From Polaribacter litorisediminis (GTDB lineage Bacteria; Bacteroidota; Bacteroidia; Flavobacteriales; Flavobacteriaceae): 64,000 bases of DNA. This document shows, piece by piece, positions 1-8,753 of this stretch. The DNA lies in the NCBI RefSeq assembly GCF_019968605.1, contig NZ_CP082966.1, forward strand, positions 3,523,501 to 3,587,500. The letters run 5' to 3'. The translations under genes and the position numbers were made by a program. Within the stretch, counting starts at the first letter, position 1, and every line of letters starts with the position of its first letter. A model generated the notes under the pieces. The model had not been told where the DNA came from. It saw only the letters and a list, made by a program, of their open reading frames with translations, and ran no database searches.

Positions 1-1601
1 GAATTTAAGTTATAATTATATCTAAAGGCATCGCCAACACCAACTACTCTATTCGGATTTAATAAATCGTTTTGGCTTTGTGCTTCCGTTTCGGCAAAAT
101 TATCAATATCTAAATACCCTGTACCACCCAATAAATTGATTACCTCAGCAAAACTATGAGAGCGCAAACGTCTATATGCTAGCTTTGCATTCAAGGTGAT
201 GTTGTTATTAATGGCGGTATTTAAAATTGAATTAATACTAAATTGTTTGTCATCATTTCTGTCTTCATACAAAACATAGGCATTATTTACGCCCGCTGCT
301 TTGTTAGTGATATTTGCATCAAAAATCCGACTCCAATCTAACTGACCATCCTTTAAAAATATTTGTTGATTTTGATATGCGCCGGCTAAATCATTATTTC
401 TCACAAAGAAACTTGGTAAATTTTGATAATAAGACGGACTCGGATTTGCGCCCGCATTAAAATCTAAACGACTATTGCCTATTTTTCCAAACTGATACGA
501 TACATTTGTTTGGATTAATGTATTTTCGGAAAGATCCCAAAAATGATTAAACATTAAAATAGGTTCTTTTACTTCTTTAATTCTAGAGTTTGTTTTTCTT
601 CCGTTTAAATATCCCCAATATTCATTGTATGCAATACCCTTTAAATCAAAAACCTCTTGTGTATTGGGTGCTGCTTTACCTCTTCTATTGGGTGTAAAAA
701 TTGCTGTAAAATTAACGCTATGCTTTTTATTTATTATTTTCTCTATCGCCGTAAATAACGAATATGCATTATACGTTGTTCCTTCATTAAACCCCTCTAA
801 ACCCGATCTTCTACTAGCAGAAAAAGTCATAGCCCAACCACCACTTAAAATCCCTGTTGCATGTGTCGCCATTACTCTATGCTCGTAACTTCTGTTAGAA
901 GATGAATAGGTAATTCTTGTTCCAGGTCTTTGTTCAGATGCTCTAGTGCTGATATTTGTAGCTCCTAAAAGCCCACCAAACGTAAAATTAGAGGCTGCTA
1001 AACCATTGCTAAATTCTTGATTTCTTAAAACGTCATTTAAACCACCCCAATTGCTCCATTGTGCTCTACCATCATAGAGTTTATTCATTTCAATTCCGTT
1101 AATTAATATTTTACCGTTCCCAGAATCTAAACCTCTTATTCTAAAAAATGAAGAACTAAACTCAAAAGCAGCAGTTCTTAAATAAATATCTCTTGTTGCT
1201 TGTAGTAAACCCGCAATATTATCTGCTGCACTAGCGTCGTCATTTAATTCATCATCAGTAAGTGTAATTAAACTTAAATCTTGATCTAATGAAAAATCTT
1301 TATACAGAAATATAGTTCCCAAATCTATGGTCTTTCCAGAGAGTTCTATTGGAAAATTTTGAGATTCGTATTCTTTAAACCTAATTTCTACAATATAGCT
1401 TCCGTTTGGTATGCTTTTTATCATAAAAATTCCGTTAGAATTTGTGCTTAGCTGAATCGGCGTGTTTACAATGCTTAAAGAAACACCTTTAAGTGGTTTT
1501 TCGGAATCACTATCTACAATGATTCCCTTTAATATATTTTGTGCGCTCACTGTATTCACAAAAAATAGGAACAACAATTGTATGGATATACGTTTTTTCA
1601 T
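1..1601 (-). CDS. TonB-dependent receptor, N-terminal part (runs off the window edge)
   Basis: The reading frame opens with ATG at 1601 and stays open to base 1, so the C-terminal barrel lies outside the window. The start gives a signal peptide (MKKRISIQLLFLFFVNTVSA). A carboxypeptidase-regulatory-like beta sandwich follows (KGIIVDSDSEKPLKGVSL), then a plug domain (FFRIRGLDSGNGKILINGIEM) and the first barrel strands, rich in aromatic and asparagine residues. This is the usual order of a Bacteroidota outer-membrane receptor that takes up a ligand with TonB/ExbBD energy. The substrate cannot be told: no SusD partner is visible on this side, and the next gene is divergent. The barrel part reads well without frameshifts as far as it goes. 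Confidence 0.88.
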   Translation of the reverse strand, partial: MKKRISIQLLFLFFVNTVSAQNILKGIIVDSDSEKPLKGVSLSIVNTPIQLSTNSNGIFMIKSIPNGSYIVEIRFKEYESQNFPIELSGKTIDLGTIFLYKDFSLDQDLSLITLTDDELNDDASAADNIAGLLQATRDIYLRTAAFEFSSSFFRIRGLDSGNGKILINGIEMNKLYDGRAQWSNWGGLNDVLRNQEFSNGLAASNFTFGGLLGATNISTRASEQRPGTRITYSSSNRSYEHRVMATHATGILSGGWAMTFSASRRSGLEGFNEGTTYNAYSLFTAIEKIINKKHSVNFTAIFTPNRRGKAAPNTQEVFDLKGIAYNEYWGYLNGRKTNSRIKEVKEPILMFNHFWDLSENTLIQTNVSYQFGKIGNSRLDFNAGANPSPSYYQNLPSFFVRNNDLAGAYQNQQIFLKDGQLDWSRIFDANITNKAAGVNNAYVLYEDRNDDKQFSINSILNTAINNNITLNAKLAYRRLRSHSFAEVINLLGGTGYLDIDNFAETEAQSQNDLLNPNRVVGVGDAFRYNYNLN

Positions 1602-1735
1602 AAATTTTTGTCTAAATTTATGAACAAGAATTTAAAAAATTTTACGGGTTTCCACAATCACCAGTATTTTTTTTAAAATTTTATAAATTAAGTTGTCTTT
1701 TTACTTTTTTAAATGAACTTAAAACTTTGTAATTT

Positions 1736-2791
1736 ATGAAAAAATCATTGGTCGTCATTAGCATCTCACTCCTCATGGTTTTTACTACTTTTTCTCAGCG
1801 TAAAGAAAAGAAGTACGTTATTAGAACCATTGCTTTTTACAATTTAGAAAATCTTTTTGACACTATAAATGATACGGCTATTAACGATGAAGCTAGCCCA
1901 ATGATGGAATTGAAATCGAATAGATCTTTTGTATATTGGGATAAAATTGATAAACTAGCCAGTACCATTGCACAAATAGGATTCGATAAGGCACATACAT
2001 CACCTGCCATTATTGGTGTTTCTGAAGTAGAAAATTTAAGTGTTGTAGAAGATTTAGTAAAATCTAAACATTTAATAAAAAAAGGATATGGCATTATTCA
2101 TTATGATTCTCCTGATAAACGCGGAATTGATGTAGCTTTATTATATCAAAAAAGATATTTTAAACCAGTACATCACGAAGTTTTTAACCCAAATATTTAT
2201 AGAGATAATTTTAAAGTATATACTAGAGATCAGTTGTTAGTTTCTGGTTATTTAGATGATGAATTGATTCATATCATCGTAAATCATTGGCCATCTAGAA
2301 GCGGTGGCGAAGCAAAAAGTAGACCATTGCGCGAAAAAGCAGCCTATCAAAATCTAAAAATATTTACCCAAATAAGAGCACAAGACCCCAGCGCAAAAAT
2401 AATTACCATGGGCGATTTTAACGATGATCCGATAAATTCTAGTTTTAAAAAAGTATTAAAAACAAAAGCGAAGAAGAAAGAAGTAGGCCTTTTAGATATT
2501 TACAACCCTTATGAAGATTTGTATCGAAGGGGTTTTAATACCCTGGCTTACAGAGATAATCTGAATTTGTTTGATATGATTTTAATTTCATCGCCTTTAT
2601 TAGACAAAGGCGATAAAGACTATACGACGTATAAAATGTACCAAGCTAAAATTTTTAACAAACGTTTTTTAACGGATAAAAAAGGGAGATTTAAAGGATA
2701 TCCTTTTAGAAGTTTTTCTAATGGAGGCTACACAGGTGGGTATTCAGATCACTTTCCGGTGTATATGTACTTGATTAAAGAAAATAAATAA
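1736..2791 (+). CDS. Secreted endonuclease/exonuclease/phosphatase family protein
   Basis: 351 residues with a cleavable signal peptide (about 1-20), so it is exported. The fold is recognised from AFYNLENLFD (metal-binding Asn/Glu near the N-terminus), IGVSEVEN (catalytic Glu), NHWPSRSGG (His/Asn), TMGDFNDDP (Asp/Asn) and the closing SDHFPVYMYL (Asp-His), which are the conserved stations of the DNase I-like superfamily. Family members cleave phosphodiester or phosphomonoester bonds in nucleic acids or lipids; which one applies here cannot be told. It is divergent from the TonB receptor and ends at a bidirectional terminator, so it is probably monocistronic. A nutrient-scavenging role (phosphate or nucleotides) is inference. 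Confidence 0.85.
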   Translation: MKKSLVVISISLLMVFTTFSQRKEKKYVIRTIAFYNLENLFDTINDTAINDEASPMMELKSNRSFVYWDKIDKLASTIAQIGFDKAHTSPAIIGVSEVENLSVVEDLVKSKHLIKKGYGIIHYDSPDKRGIDVALLYQKRYFKPVHHEVFNPNIYRDNFKVYTRDQLLVSGYLDDELIHIIVNHWPSRSGGEAKSRPLREKAAYQNLKIFTQIRAQDPSAKIITMGDFNDDPINSSFKKVLKTKAKKKEVGLLDIYNPYEDLYRRGFNTLAYRDNLNLFDMILISSPLLDKGDKDYTTYKMYQAKIFNKRFLTDKKGRFKGYPFRSFSNGGYTGGYSDHFPVYMYLIKENK

Positions 2792-2810
2792 AACAGAATA
2801 TTCTAAAAAC

Positions 2811-2846
2811 AAAAAACCTCGCAATTCAAGAATTGCGAGGTTTTTT
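2811..2846. terminator. Bidirectional intrinsic terminator between convergent genes
   Basis: A-tract, perfect stem CCTCGCAATTC/GAATTGCGAGG (2817-2840), then a T-tract. It ends the nuclease gene on the plus strand and the lipoprotein operon on the minus strand. Confidence 0.85.
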
Positions 2847-2853
2847 AGGTTGT

Positions 2854-3327
2854 TTATTCTTCTTTTGCTGCGTAACCTGTTATTTGGTTATCTTGAATAG
2901 CGATAATAAGTCTCCCAAAATCACCTCTAAAATGGGTAGTATTTGGTAATTGCAAACTCATTAATTCGCTACTATCAAATCTTGTAATTAATTGGTTTCT
3001 ACCATCAGATAATTTTATTCTAAAATAACAACGCTCTGAAGGTATGGCTCTTATTTTACTTAAATCGGGTTTCCATCTGTTAGCATCTGTAAAATGAGGT
3101 GGTACAGTAAGAATACCGGTTTTTACTTCTCTCTCAAAATCAATAGAATCTGTAACAATAAATACATTGTCTTTAAAGCCTCCTATAATATATTTTCCTG
3201 TATAAACTTTATTCGTTGAATTTGAAAGATTAATTTGAAAACCATTTCTGATTACGTCTTCATCTTCGTCTATTAAACAAGAAATGAATAACAAACTGAA
3301 TACTAGTATTTTAATAAATTTTTTCAT
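2854..3327 (-). CDS. Small lipoprotein of unknown function
   Basis: 157 residues beginning with a lipoprotein signal (MKKFIKILVFSLLFISC, lipobox Cys at about 17) and an acidic stretch after the cysteine (LIDEDEDV), as in surface-exposed Bacteroidota lipoproteins. The rest is predicted beta-rich with no motif I recognise. It lies 4 bp downstream of the larger lipoprotein gene and ends at the shared bidirectional terminator, so the two are almost certainly one operon. Confidence 0.7.
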   Translation of the reverse strand: MKKFIKILVFSLLFISCLIDEDEDVIRNGFQINLSNSTNKVYTGKYIIGGFKDNVFIVTDSIDFEREVKTGILTVPPHFTDANRWKPDLSKIRAIPSERCYFRIKLSDGRNQLITRFDSSELMSLQLPNTTHFRGDFGRLIIAIQDNQITGYAAKEE

Positions 3328-3331
3328 AATG

Positions 3332-4714
3332 TTATAGTAATAAGTCAGGGTTTAAATTCGGATCTTTAGAAACATAACATGTATGCACATAAATAGTATT
3401 ATATATTTTTCTTATACATGGGTCGTCAGGTGCTACACCAGCTCCTGTGTTTTTATCTATGTTTATTAAACCATTAGGATCTTGACTGCCAATACAGTTT
3501 GAATAATCGTTAGTTACAATAACAGCTGGATATTTTGGAGCTATTGTTCTTTCAAAATATACAGCATAATGTGTTGGTTTTGTAGCTATTTCGTTAACTA
3601 CTTCTTGGTCAGAGTAATTAAATGATGGATTTGTAGGGTGTTCTTTTACAATATAACAACTCCTTAATTTAACTCTATCTAGTATGGCGTTAATTAACTC
3701 TGTTGTGCTTGGTCTTTTAATGGCTACATTAATACCCCAAACTTTTACAAAACTCGCTTTACTTAGCCATATTTCTGTACCCACTTTGTTATTGTGTAAA
3801 TCCATTTCTTTAGAGTCTATGTTATTAGATGGACCACAAATACTTTCTCTTAAATCAGAAACATAAAGTGCAAAATTTGCTCTTTTAGATTTAGAAACCA
3901 ATGTAAAATAGTTTTGTGCTAATAAGGCATTCCAATAAATATGTCTAAAAGCATCTTCTCTTGTATTACTAGAACCTATGATAGGGTATTGTGCCAAAGA
4001 TTCAGATTTTGCTTTTGGCCCAGCTATACTATAGGCTATTATAGATCTAACAAAGCCATAACTTGGTGTAGTAAGAGCAATAGTACATGCTGCAATTTCA
4101 AATTCCGATTTATTTGTTGTGTTTAAATGATTATATAAATTTGGATTATTTGCAATTTCTTCTAAAACTAAATAATCTAAATTTTGTGAGTAATATTCAT
4201 CTATAATTTGGTTGTTAGCATTTATATCACTTTCCGTAAAACCTATAAAATCATTTTGAATCATAGCAATGTTAGTTGTGCTATTGGAGTCAAAATAATT
4301 TATCGTTAAACCATTTAATTTCTCATAAGGCAAATTATGCACAACAACTTTAGCAGCTTCAAAAATTGCTTCTTTGCTTGGCAAATCTAAAGAATCTATA
4401 GTTTTGTAAGCAGAAGATTTATTGGCTTTTTTCTTTTTTCTTAGTTTATTATAAAGTTTTTTTAAGTACTTTTTAGTATGTTTTTCTTTTAATTCATCCT
4501 CTGTTGAATTAAATCTATGGTCTACTTCAAAACCTCTGTATTTAATTTTTTTCTGTTTTTCTGTTTTTTTAGATAAAGTTGTGTCTAAAATTACTTTTTT
4601 AAGTGTTTCCTCTTTACTAAATTCTTCGAGGTAAGTGTCATCTTGACATTTAGACATAAGTACTGCCCCCCCTACAAATAAAGAGAATAATAAGATTTGT
4701 TTCATCTTTTTCAT
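3332..4714 (-). CDS. Lipoprotein with a DUF6973-like domain
   Basis: 460 residues. It has a signal peptide with a lipobox-like MSKCQ near residue 23, then a long Lys-rich charged region (about 40-110). A helical domain follows with the signature NTREDAFRHIYWNALLAQ ... DLHNNKVGTEIW at about 250-310. Spaced His/Asp residues of this kind occur in a family I associate with DUF6973; I am not certain of the family number. That pattern suggests a metal-dependent or phospholipase-like helical core, but no activity should be assumed. First gene of a two-gene minus-strand operon. Confidence 0.6.
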   Translation of the reverse strand: MKKMKQILLFSLFVGGAVLMSKCQDDTYLEEFSKEETLKKVILDTTLSKKTEKQKKIKYRGFEVDHRFNSTEDELKEKHTKKYLKKLYNKLRKKKKANKSSAYKTIDSLDLPSKEAIFEAAKVVVHNLPYEKLNGLTINYFDSNSTTNIAMIQNDFIGFTESDINANNQIIDEYYSQNLDYLVLEEIANNPNLYNHLNTTNKSEFEIAACTIALTTPSYGFVRSIIAYSIAGPKAKSESLAQYPIIGSSNTREDAFRHIYWNALLAQNYFTLVSKSKRANFALYVSDLRESICGPSNNIDSKEMDLHNNKVGTEIWLSKASFVKVWGINVAIKRPSTTELINAILDRVKLRSCYIVKEHPTNPSFNYSDQEVVNEIATKPTHYAVYFERTIAPKYPAVIVTNDYSNCIGSQDPNGLINIDKNTGAGVAPDDPCIRKIYNTIYVHTCYVSKDPNLNPDLLL

Positions 4715-4790
4715 AATATATTAAATTTAAATAGTTACAATTTTTTTACTAATGTAATCATTTTCAATGAAATAATTTACAAAAAACAAA

Positions 4791-4823
4791 AACCCGAAAC
4801 TGTTTAAAGTTTCGGGTTTTTTT
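4791..4823 (-). terminator. Intrinsic terminator of the RNase G gene
   Basis: Stem AACCCGAAAC/GTTTCGGGTT (4791-4818) lies between the rng stop and the next gene. Read on the minus strand it is followed by a T-rich run. Confidence 0.8.
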
Positions 4824-4852
4824 GATAAAAAATTATTGCCTTATTTATAAAG

Positions 4853-6403
4853 TTATTTTTCTTCTTTTGCAGAAGTAAATTTATAATGTAAGTATGTGTA
4901 AGCATCTCTAGGTATAATTGTAATCCACTTTTTATGTTTTAAATACCATTTAAAACGAATAGAATTTACTCCTTTTGTTAAATAGGAAGCAATAAAAGGA
5001 TGAATATGTAACTGTATCTTTTTATCGGTTGATTTATGCTGCTCTGAATTGGTTATAAATTTCTCTAAATCCGATTCAATTTTATCTAACAACACAATAG
5101 GAGCCTCTACTTGTCCGTCTTTATTTGGGTTATCTTCGGTAGTCTTTATACTCAACTCAGGTCGTACCCTTTGTCTTGTAATTTGTACCAATCCAAATTT
5201 ACTTGGAGGTAATATTTTGTGTTTTGTTCTATCAAAAGACATTTGTTCTTTTAAGTGCTGAAACAGTTTATTTCTGTTTTCAGCCTTATGCATATCAATA
5301 AAATCAATAACTATAATACCACCCATATCACGCAGTTGCAACTGGCGTGCTATTTCTGTAGCAGAAATTAAATTTACTTCTAATGCCGTATCTTCTTGAG
5401 AACCTGCTTTATTAGAACGGTTTCCGCTATTTACATCAATAACGTGCAAAGCTTCTGTATGCTCTATAACTAAATAGGCACCTCTGCTCATAGAAACTGT
5501 TTTTCCAAACGAAGTTTTAATCTGTCTTTCTATTCCGTATTTTTCAAAAATAGGAATTTCTGATTTATGCAACTTTACAATTTTTTCTTTTTCTGGATAG
5601 ATTTCTTGCAGATACTCTTTTATTTCTACTTTCAAAGTTTCATCATTTGTTACAATATTTGTAAAAGTTTCATTCATCACATCTCTTAAAATAGAAGATG
5701 CTCTGTTTAACTCGCTTAATATTTTTGTTGGTGTGTTTTTGTTGGGAATACTTTTACACATTGTTTTCCAACGTTCTAGTGAGTTTTGCAAATCTTTATC
5801 TAATTCTGCTACTTTTTTTCCTTCTGCAACAGTTCTTAAAATAACGCCAAAACCTTTAGGTCTTATGCTCTTTGCTAATCTTTTTAAACGCTCTTTTTCC
5901 TTTGGATCTTCTATTTTTTGTGAAACAGAAACCCGATTAGAAAAAGGAACTAAAACCAAAAATCTACCTGCAATAGACAACTCAGAACTTAATCTTGGTC
6001 CTTTTGTAGAAATGGGTTCTTTTACAATTTGTACCAACAGGTTTTGCCCTGTTTTTAATACTTTGCTTATACTACCGTCTTTGTGAATATCTCCCTCTAA
6101 GGGGAAATTTTTTAAAGTGAAATCTTTATACTTACCTGTGCTTACTTTCTTAATGAACGAATTTAATGAGTTTACTTGCGCACCTAAATCGTGATAATGT
6201 AAAAATCCGTCTTTTGGATATCCTACATTTACAAAAGATGCATTTAAGCCGGTTAACACTTTTCCTATTTTGGCTAAAAAAATATCGCCTACAGAAAACT
6301 TGTTTCCAGTGGTCTCATTATTTAATTCAATAAGTTTTCCATCTCTTAATAAGGCAAAATCAATATCAGATGAATTTGAACGAATTATCAATTCTGTTTT
6401 CAT
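4853..6403 (-). CDS. rng: Ribonuclease E/G family endoribonuclease
   Basis: 516 residues, the usual size of RNase G-type enzymes lacking the RNase E C-terminal scaffold. The N-terminus carries an S1-type RNA-binding domain (about 38-120: VGDIFLAKIGKVLTGLNASFV). The catalytic core has the metal-binding aspartates in HVIDVNSGNRSNK and IIVIDFIDMHKAENR. It cleaves single-stranded A/U-rich RNA and takes part in rRNA maturation and mRNA decay in the cytoplasm. The typical zinc-link cysteines are not obvious. The upstream neighbours on the same strand, a tiny basic protein and HU, are commonly found with it in Bacteroidota. Confidence 0.92.
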   Translation of the reverse strand: MKTELIIRSNSSDIDFALLRDGKLIELNNETTGNKFSVGDIFLAKIGKVLTGLNASFVNVGYPKDGFLHYHDLGAQVNSLNSFIKKVSTGKYKDFTLKNFPLEGDIHKDGSISKVLKTGQNLLVQIVKEPISTKGPRLSSELSIAGRFLVLVPFSNRVSVSQKIEDPKEKERLKRLAKSIRPKGFGVILRTVAEGKKVAELDKDLQNSLERWKTMCKSIPNKNTPTKILSELNRASSILRDVMNETFTNIVTNDETLKVEIKEYLQEIYPEKEKIVKLHKSEIPIFEKYGIERQIKTSFGKTVSMSRGAYLVIEHTEALHVIDVNSGNRSNKAGSQEDTALEVNLISATEIARQLQLRDMGGIIVIDFIDMHKAENRNKLFQHLKEQMSFDRTKHKILPPSKFGLVQITRQRVRPELSIKTTEDNPNKDGQVEAPIVLLDKIESDLEKFITNSEQHKSTDKKIQLHIHPFIASYLTKGVNSIRFKWYLKHKKWITIIPRDAYTYLHYKFTSAKEEK

Positions 6404-6567
6404 ACTGAACTGGTTTTAACACTGCACTTAATTGTGCAGATGGATTAATATTGTCAGGTATTTTGTAATACCGTGAGAAGATTTATTGCCTTACACAACA
6501 AATAAATCTTCGAATGTCAATGAACTTTTTTGGGTTGATTAATTAATTTTTTTCGCTAAGCTGCAAA

Positions 6568-6600
6568 CGAAAAAGTAAGCATTAGCTTACTTTTTCTTTT
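6568..6600 (-). terminator. Terminator hairpin overlapping the stop codon of the 30-residue gene
   Basis: Inverted repeat GAAAAAGTAAGC / GCTTACTTTTTC around a 4-nt loop (ATTA). The TAA stop of the small basic protein (6587-6589) lies inside the right arm, so translation to the end would run into the terminator stem. Confidence 0.7.
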
Positions 6601-6679
6601 TGTGTCTATTTGCTCTAGCTCTTTTTTTTCTTTTGTGTGTAGAGATTTTTGCTCTCTTTCTTTTTTTACCACTTGGCAT
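6587..6679 (-). CDS. 30-residue basic protein (AURKAIP1/COX24-like, ribosome-associated type)
   Basis: ATG at 6679 gives a 30-residue protein, MPSGKKRKRAKISTHKRKKR followed by ARANRHKKKK, more than half Lys/Arg. This matches the small conserved Bacteroidota protein that resembles the C-terminal domain of AURKAIP1/COX24 (mitoribosomal mS38). By that analogy it is a small-subunit ribosome component; ribosome binding here is inference. It lies between HU and RNase G on the same strand, the position I expect in Flavobacteriia. It is short enough to be missed by automatic gene callers. Confidence 0.8.
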   Translation of the reverse strand: MPSGKKRKRAKISTHKRKKRARANRHKKKK

Positions 6680-6727
6680 AATGTTCTGGTGTTTTTTAAA
6701 CCTTTAACGGTTTAGATTAGTATTTTG

Positions 6728-7018
6728 TTACTTTACAGCTACTTTATTCTTTACTCCTTCAGTAAAAGTTTTCGCTGGTTTAAAAGCTGGAATGTTGTGA
6801 GCTGGTATCTTAATAGTCGTATTTTTTGAAATATTTCTACCTGTCTTTTCTGCTCTTGTTTTGATGATAAAACTACCAAAACCTCTTAAATATACATTTT
6901 CGCCATTTTCTAATGCACCTTTAACTTCTGTCATAAATGCCTCTACTGTTGCTAAAACATCTGTTTTTTCAATTCCTGATTTATCTGAAATTTTTGATAC
7001 GATATCTGCTTTCGTCAT
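6728..7018 (-). CDS. hup: HU-family DNA-binding protein
   Basis: 96 residues, full family length. It carries the HU/IHF signature in the beta-arm region (VYLRGFGSFIIKTRAEKTGR, about 43-62), followed by the DNA-intercalating arm (NTTIKIPAHNIPAFKPAK). It bends and compacts DNA as a dimer in the nucleoid. The promoter is a strong TATATTTG at 7069-7076, about 50 bp upstream of the start. The downstream genes (small basic protein, RNase G) may be partly co-transcribed. Confidence 0.95.
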   Translation of the reverse strand: MTKADIVSKISDKSGIEKTDVLATVEAFMTEVKGALENGENVYLRGFGSFIIKTRAEKTGRNISKNTTIKIPAHNIPAFKPAKTFTEGVKNKVAVK

Positions 7019-7068
7019 GTCTCTATTTTTAATGTATTTTTATATGTTTACCTCCAAAAATGCGGATG

Positions 7069-7076
7069 CAAATATA
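7069..7076 (-). promoter_or_regulatory. Promoter -7 element (TATATTTG) of hup
   Basis: Minus-strand TATATTTG followed directly by CATCCGCATTTT, the same 20-nt word found at the rplU promoter. It matches the Bacteroidota sigma-ABfr -7 consensus TAnnTTTG. Confidence 0.75.
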
Positions 7077-7159
7077 TGATAATTAATCAATTCCAAAAAA
7101 ATAAACACTTAAATTTGTGTGAATTTTATAATGTATTATTGTAAATCTATTTTTTATCC

Positions 7160-8206
7160 ATGAAATTTTCTAACACTTTAATTTACTGGTACTTACAAAA
7201 TAACAGAGAACTACCTTGGCGTAAAACTAAAAACCCATACTTCGTTTGGCTCTCAGAAATCATGTTACAACAAACTAGAGTTGCGCAAGGTATGGCTTAT
7301 TACCTGAAATTTACAGACAAATTTCCAACAGTTTTTGACCTTGCAAAAGCAGAGGAAAGTAGGGTTCTTAAAATGTGGCAAGGTCTTGGTTATTACTCAA
7401 GGGCAAGAAACTTACATTACACTGCTAAACAAGTTGCAAAAGAATTAAATGGCCAATTTCCTGCAACCTATAAAGAACTTCTAAAGCTAAAAGGAATAGG
7501 AGATTATACAGCATCTGCCATTGCATCTATTTGTTTTAATGAACCCAATGCTGTGGTAGATGGCAATGTTTATAGGGTTTTATCTCGCTATTTCGGAATT
7601 AAAACTCCCATAAATTCATCCGCAGGAATTAAAGAATTTAAAACTTTAGCGCAAACTTTAATCGACACAGCACAATCCGGAACCTACAACCAAGCAATTA
7701 TGGATTTTGGCGCTTTACACTGCAAACCTCAAAATCCGTTATGTGAAACCTGCCCTTTAGCGGATAGTTGTGTGGCCTTAGAAAAAAAATTAATCAAAGA
7801 ATTACCCGTAAAAGAGAAAAAAATTAAAGTAAGAAACCGGTATTTTAATTTCCTAGTGATAAAAACAGAGGATGAAACAACTATTTTATCACAAAGAAAA
7901 GGCAAAGGAATTTGGCAAGGCTTGTATCAATTTCCGCTCATAGAGGGCACTGAAAGTATCAATAAAAATGAGCTTATTGCATCCAAAGAGTTTGTAAATT
8001 TATTTCCTAATGAAACTACTATTTCACTTTTCAACAAAAAAGAAATTGTCCACAAACTATCTCATCAACATTTGCATACACAATTCTGGATTGTAGAAAC
8101 CAAGTTTGCATCCAAAGCTACTATAAAATGGTCTGAAATAGAAAAATATCCTGTTCCCGTATTAATCGCTAATTTTTTAGAAGTATATCAACCAAAAAGT
8201 AATTGA
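7160..8206 (+). CDS. mutY: A/G-specific adenine glycosylase MutY
   Basis: 348 residues. The N-terminal helical domain holds ELPWRKTKNPYFVWLSEIML. The helix-hairpin-helix is LKGIGDYTASAIAS, followed by the catalytic aspartate in AVVDGNVYRVLSR. The iron-sulfur loop is C-x6-C-x2-C-x5-C (HCKPQNPLCETCPLADSC, about 192-209). The C-terminal Nudix-like domain (about 230-345) recognises 8-oxoguanine. The enzyme removes adenine mispaired with 8-oxoG in base-excision repair. It is immediately upstream of ssb and gldE/gldD, a conserved flavobacterial gene order. Confidence 0.95.
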   Translation: MKFSNTLIYWYLQNNRELPWRKTKNPYFVWLSEIMLQQTRVAQGMAYYLKFTDKFPTVFDLAKAEESRVLKMWQGLGYYSRARNLHYTAKQVAKELNGQFPATYKELLKLKGIGDYTASAIASICFNEPNAVVDGNVYRVLSRYFGIKTPINSSAGIKEFKTLAQTLIDTAQSGTYNQAIMDFGALHCKPQNPLCETCPLADSCVALEKKLIKELPVKEKKIKVRNRYFNFLVIKTEDETTILSQRKGKGIWQGLYQFPLIEGTESINKNELIASKEFVNLFPNETTISLFNKKEIVHKLSHQHLHTQFWIVETKFASKATIKWSEIEKYPVPVLIANFLEVYQPKSN

Positions 8207-8239
8207 TATTTTTAGTACTTTTGATATACTAATTAATTT

Positions 8240-8292
8240 GTCAGTTCGAGTAATTTTTTGAATTGATAAATGATAAAAATTGTATCGAGAAC
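8240..8292 (+). repeat. Degenerate copy of the TCGAG/GTATCGAGAAC palindromic repeat
   Basis: It begins GTCAGTTCGAG and ends TTGTATCGAGAAC with an AT-rich, partly palindromic centre, like the copies at 13.6, 15.4, 15.9 and 49.3 kb. It ends at the ssb start codon and supplies an in-frame upstream ATG (8263) that is probably not used. Confidence 0.65.
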
Positions 8293-8733
8293 ATGGCAGG
8301 AACAATAAACAAGGTAATTTTAATCGGTAATTTAGGCGATGCTGTAAAAATGCATTATTTTGATGACAAAAATTGTATTGGTCGTTTCCCGATTGCTACC
8401 AGCGAAACATACACAAACAAGCAAACAGGAGAAAAGATAACCAACACAGATTGGCATAATATTGTGGTTAAAAACGGGCTGGCAAAAGTCTGTGAAAAAT
8501 ACCTCACAAAAGGTGATAAAATTTATATTGAAGGAAAATTAAAAAACCGTCAATGGGAACAAGATGGTATAAAAAGATATGCAACCGAAGTGCATGTAAA
8601 CGAAATGACGATGTTATCGACTAAAAAAACGAGTGATAATACTACGAATCCGGTACAAAATAATCAATCTTCTGTCGCAACTCCAAAAACTGTTGCAAAA
8701 GAAGAAGATGATGATGATGATCTACCTTTTTAA
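8293..8733 (+). CDS. ssb: Single-stranded DNA-binding protein
   Basis: Started at ATG 8293 (MAGTINKVILIGNLGD), the conserved family N-terminus. The in-frame ATG ten codons earlier lies inside a dispersed repeat and adds residues unlike SSB. The protein has 146 residues: an OB-fold (about 4-105, with DWHNIVVKNGLAKVCEKYL and IYIEGKLKNRQWE), a flexible linker, and the acidic protein-interaction tip DDDDDLPF. It coats single-stranded DNA during replication, repair and recombination. The gene sits between mutY and gldE. Confidence 0.94.
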   Translation: MAGTINKVILIGNLGDAVKMHYFDDKNCIGRFPIATSETYTNKQTGEKITNTDWHNIVVKNGLAKVCEKYLTKGDKIYIEGKLKNRQWEQDGIKRYATEVHVNEMTMLSTKKTSDNTTNPVQNNQSSVATPKTVAKEEDDDDDLPF

Positions 8734-8753
8734 TTAACCTATAATTTTTAAAT

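Noticed and set aside
8263..8292. Upstream ATG for ssb
   Set aside because: It lies in a dispersed repeat and adds residues unlike the SSB N-terminus; the ATG at 8293 gives the conserved start.
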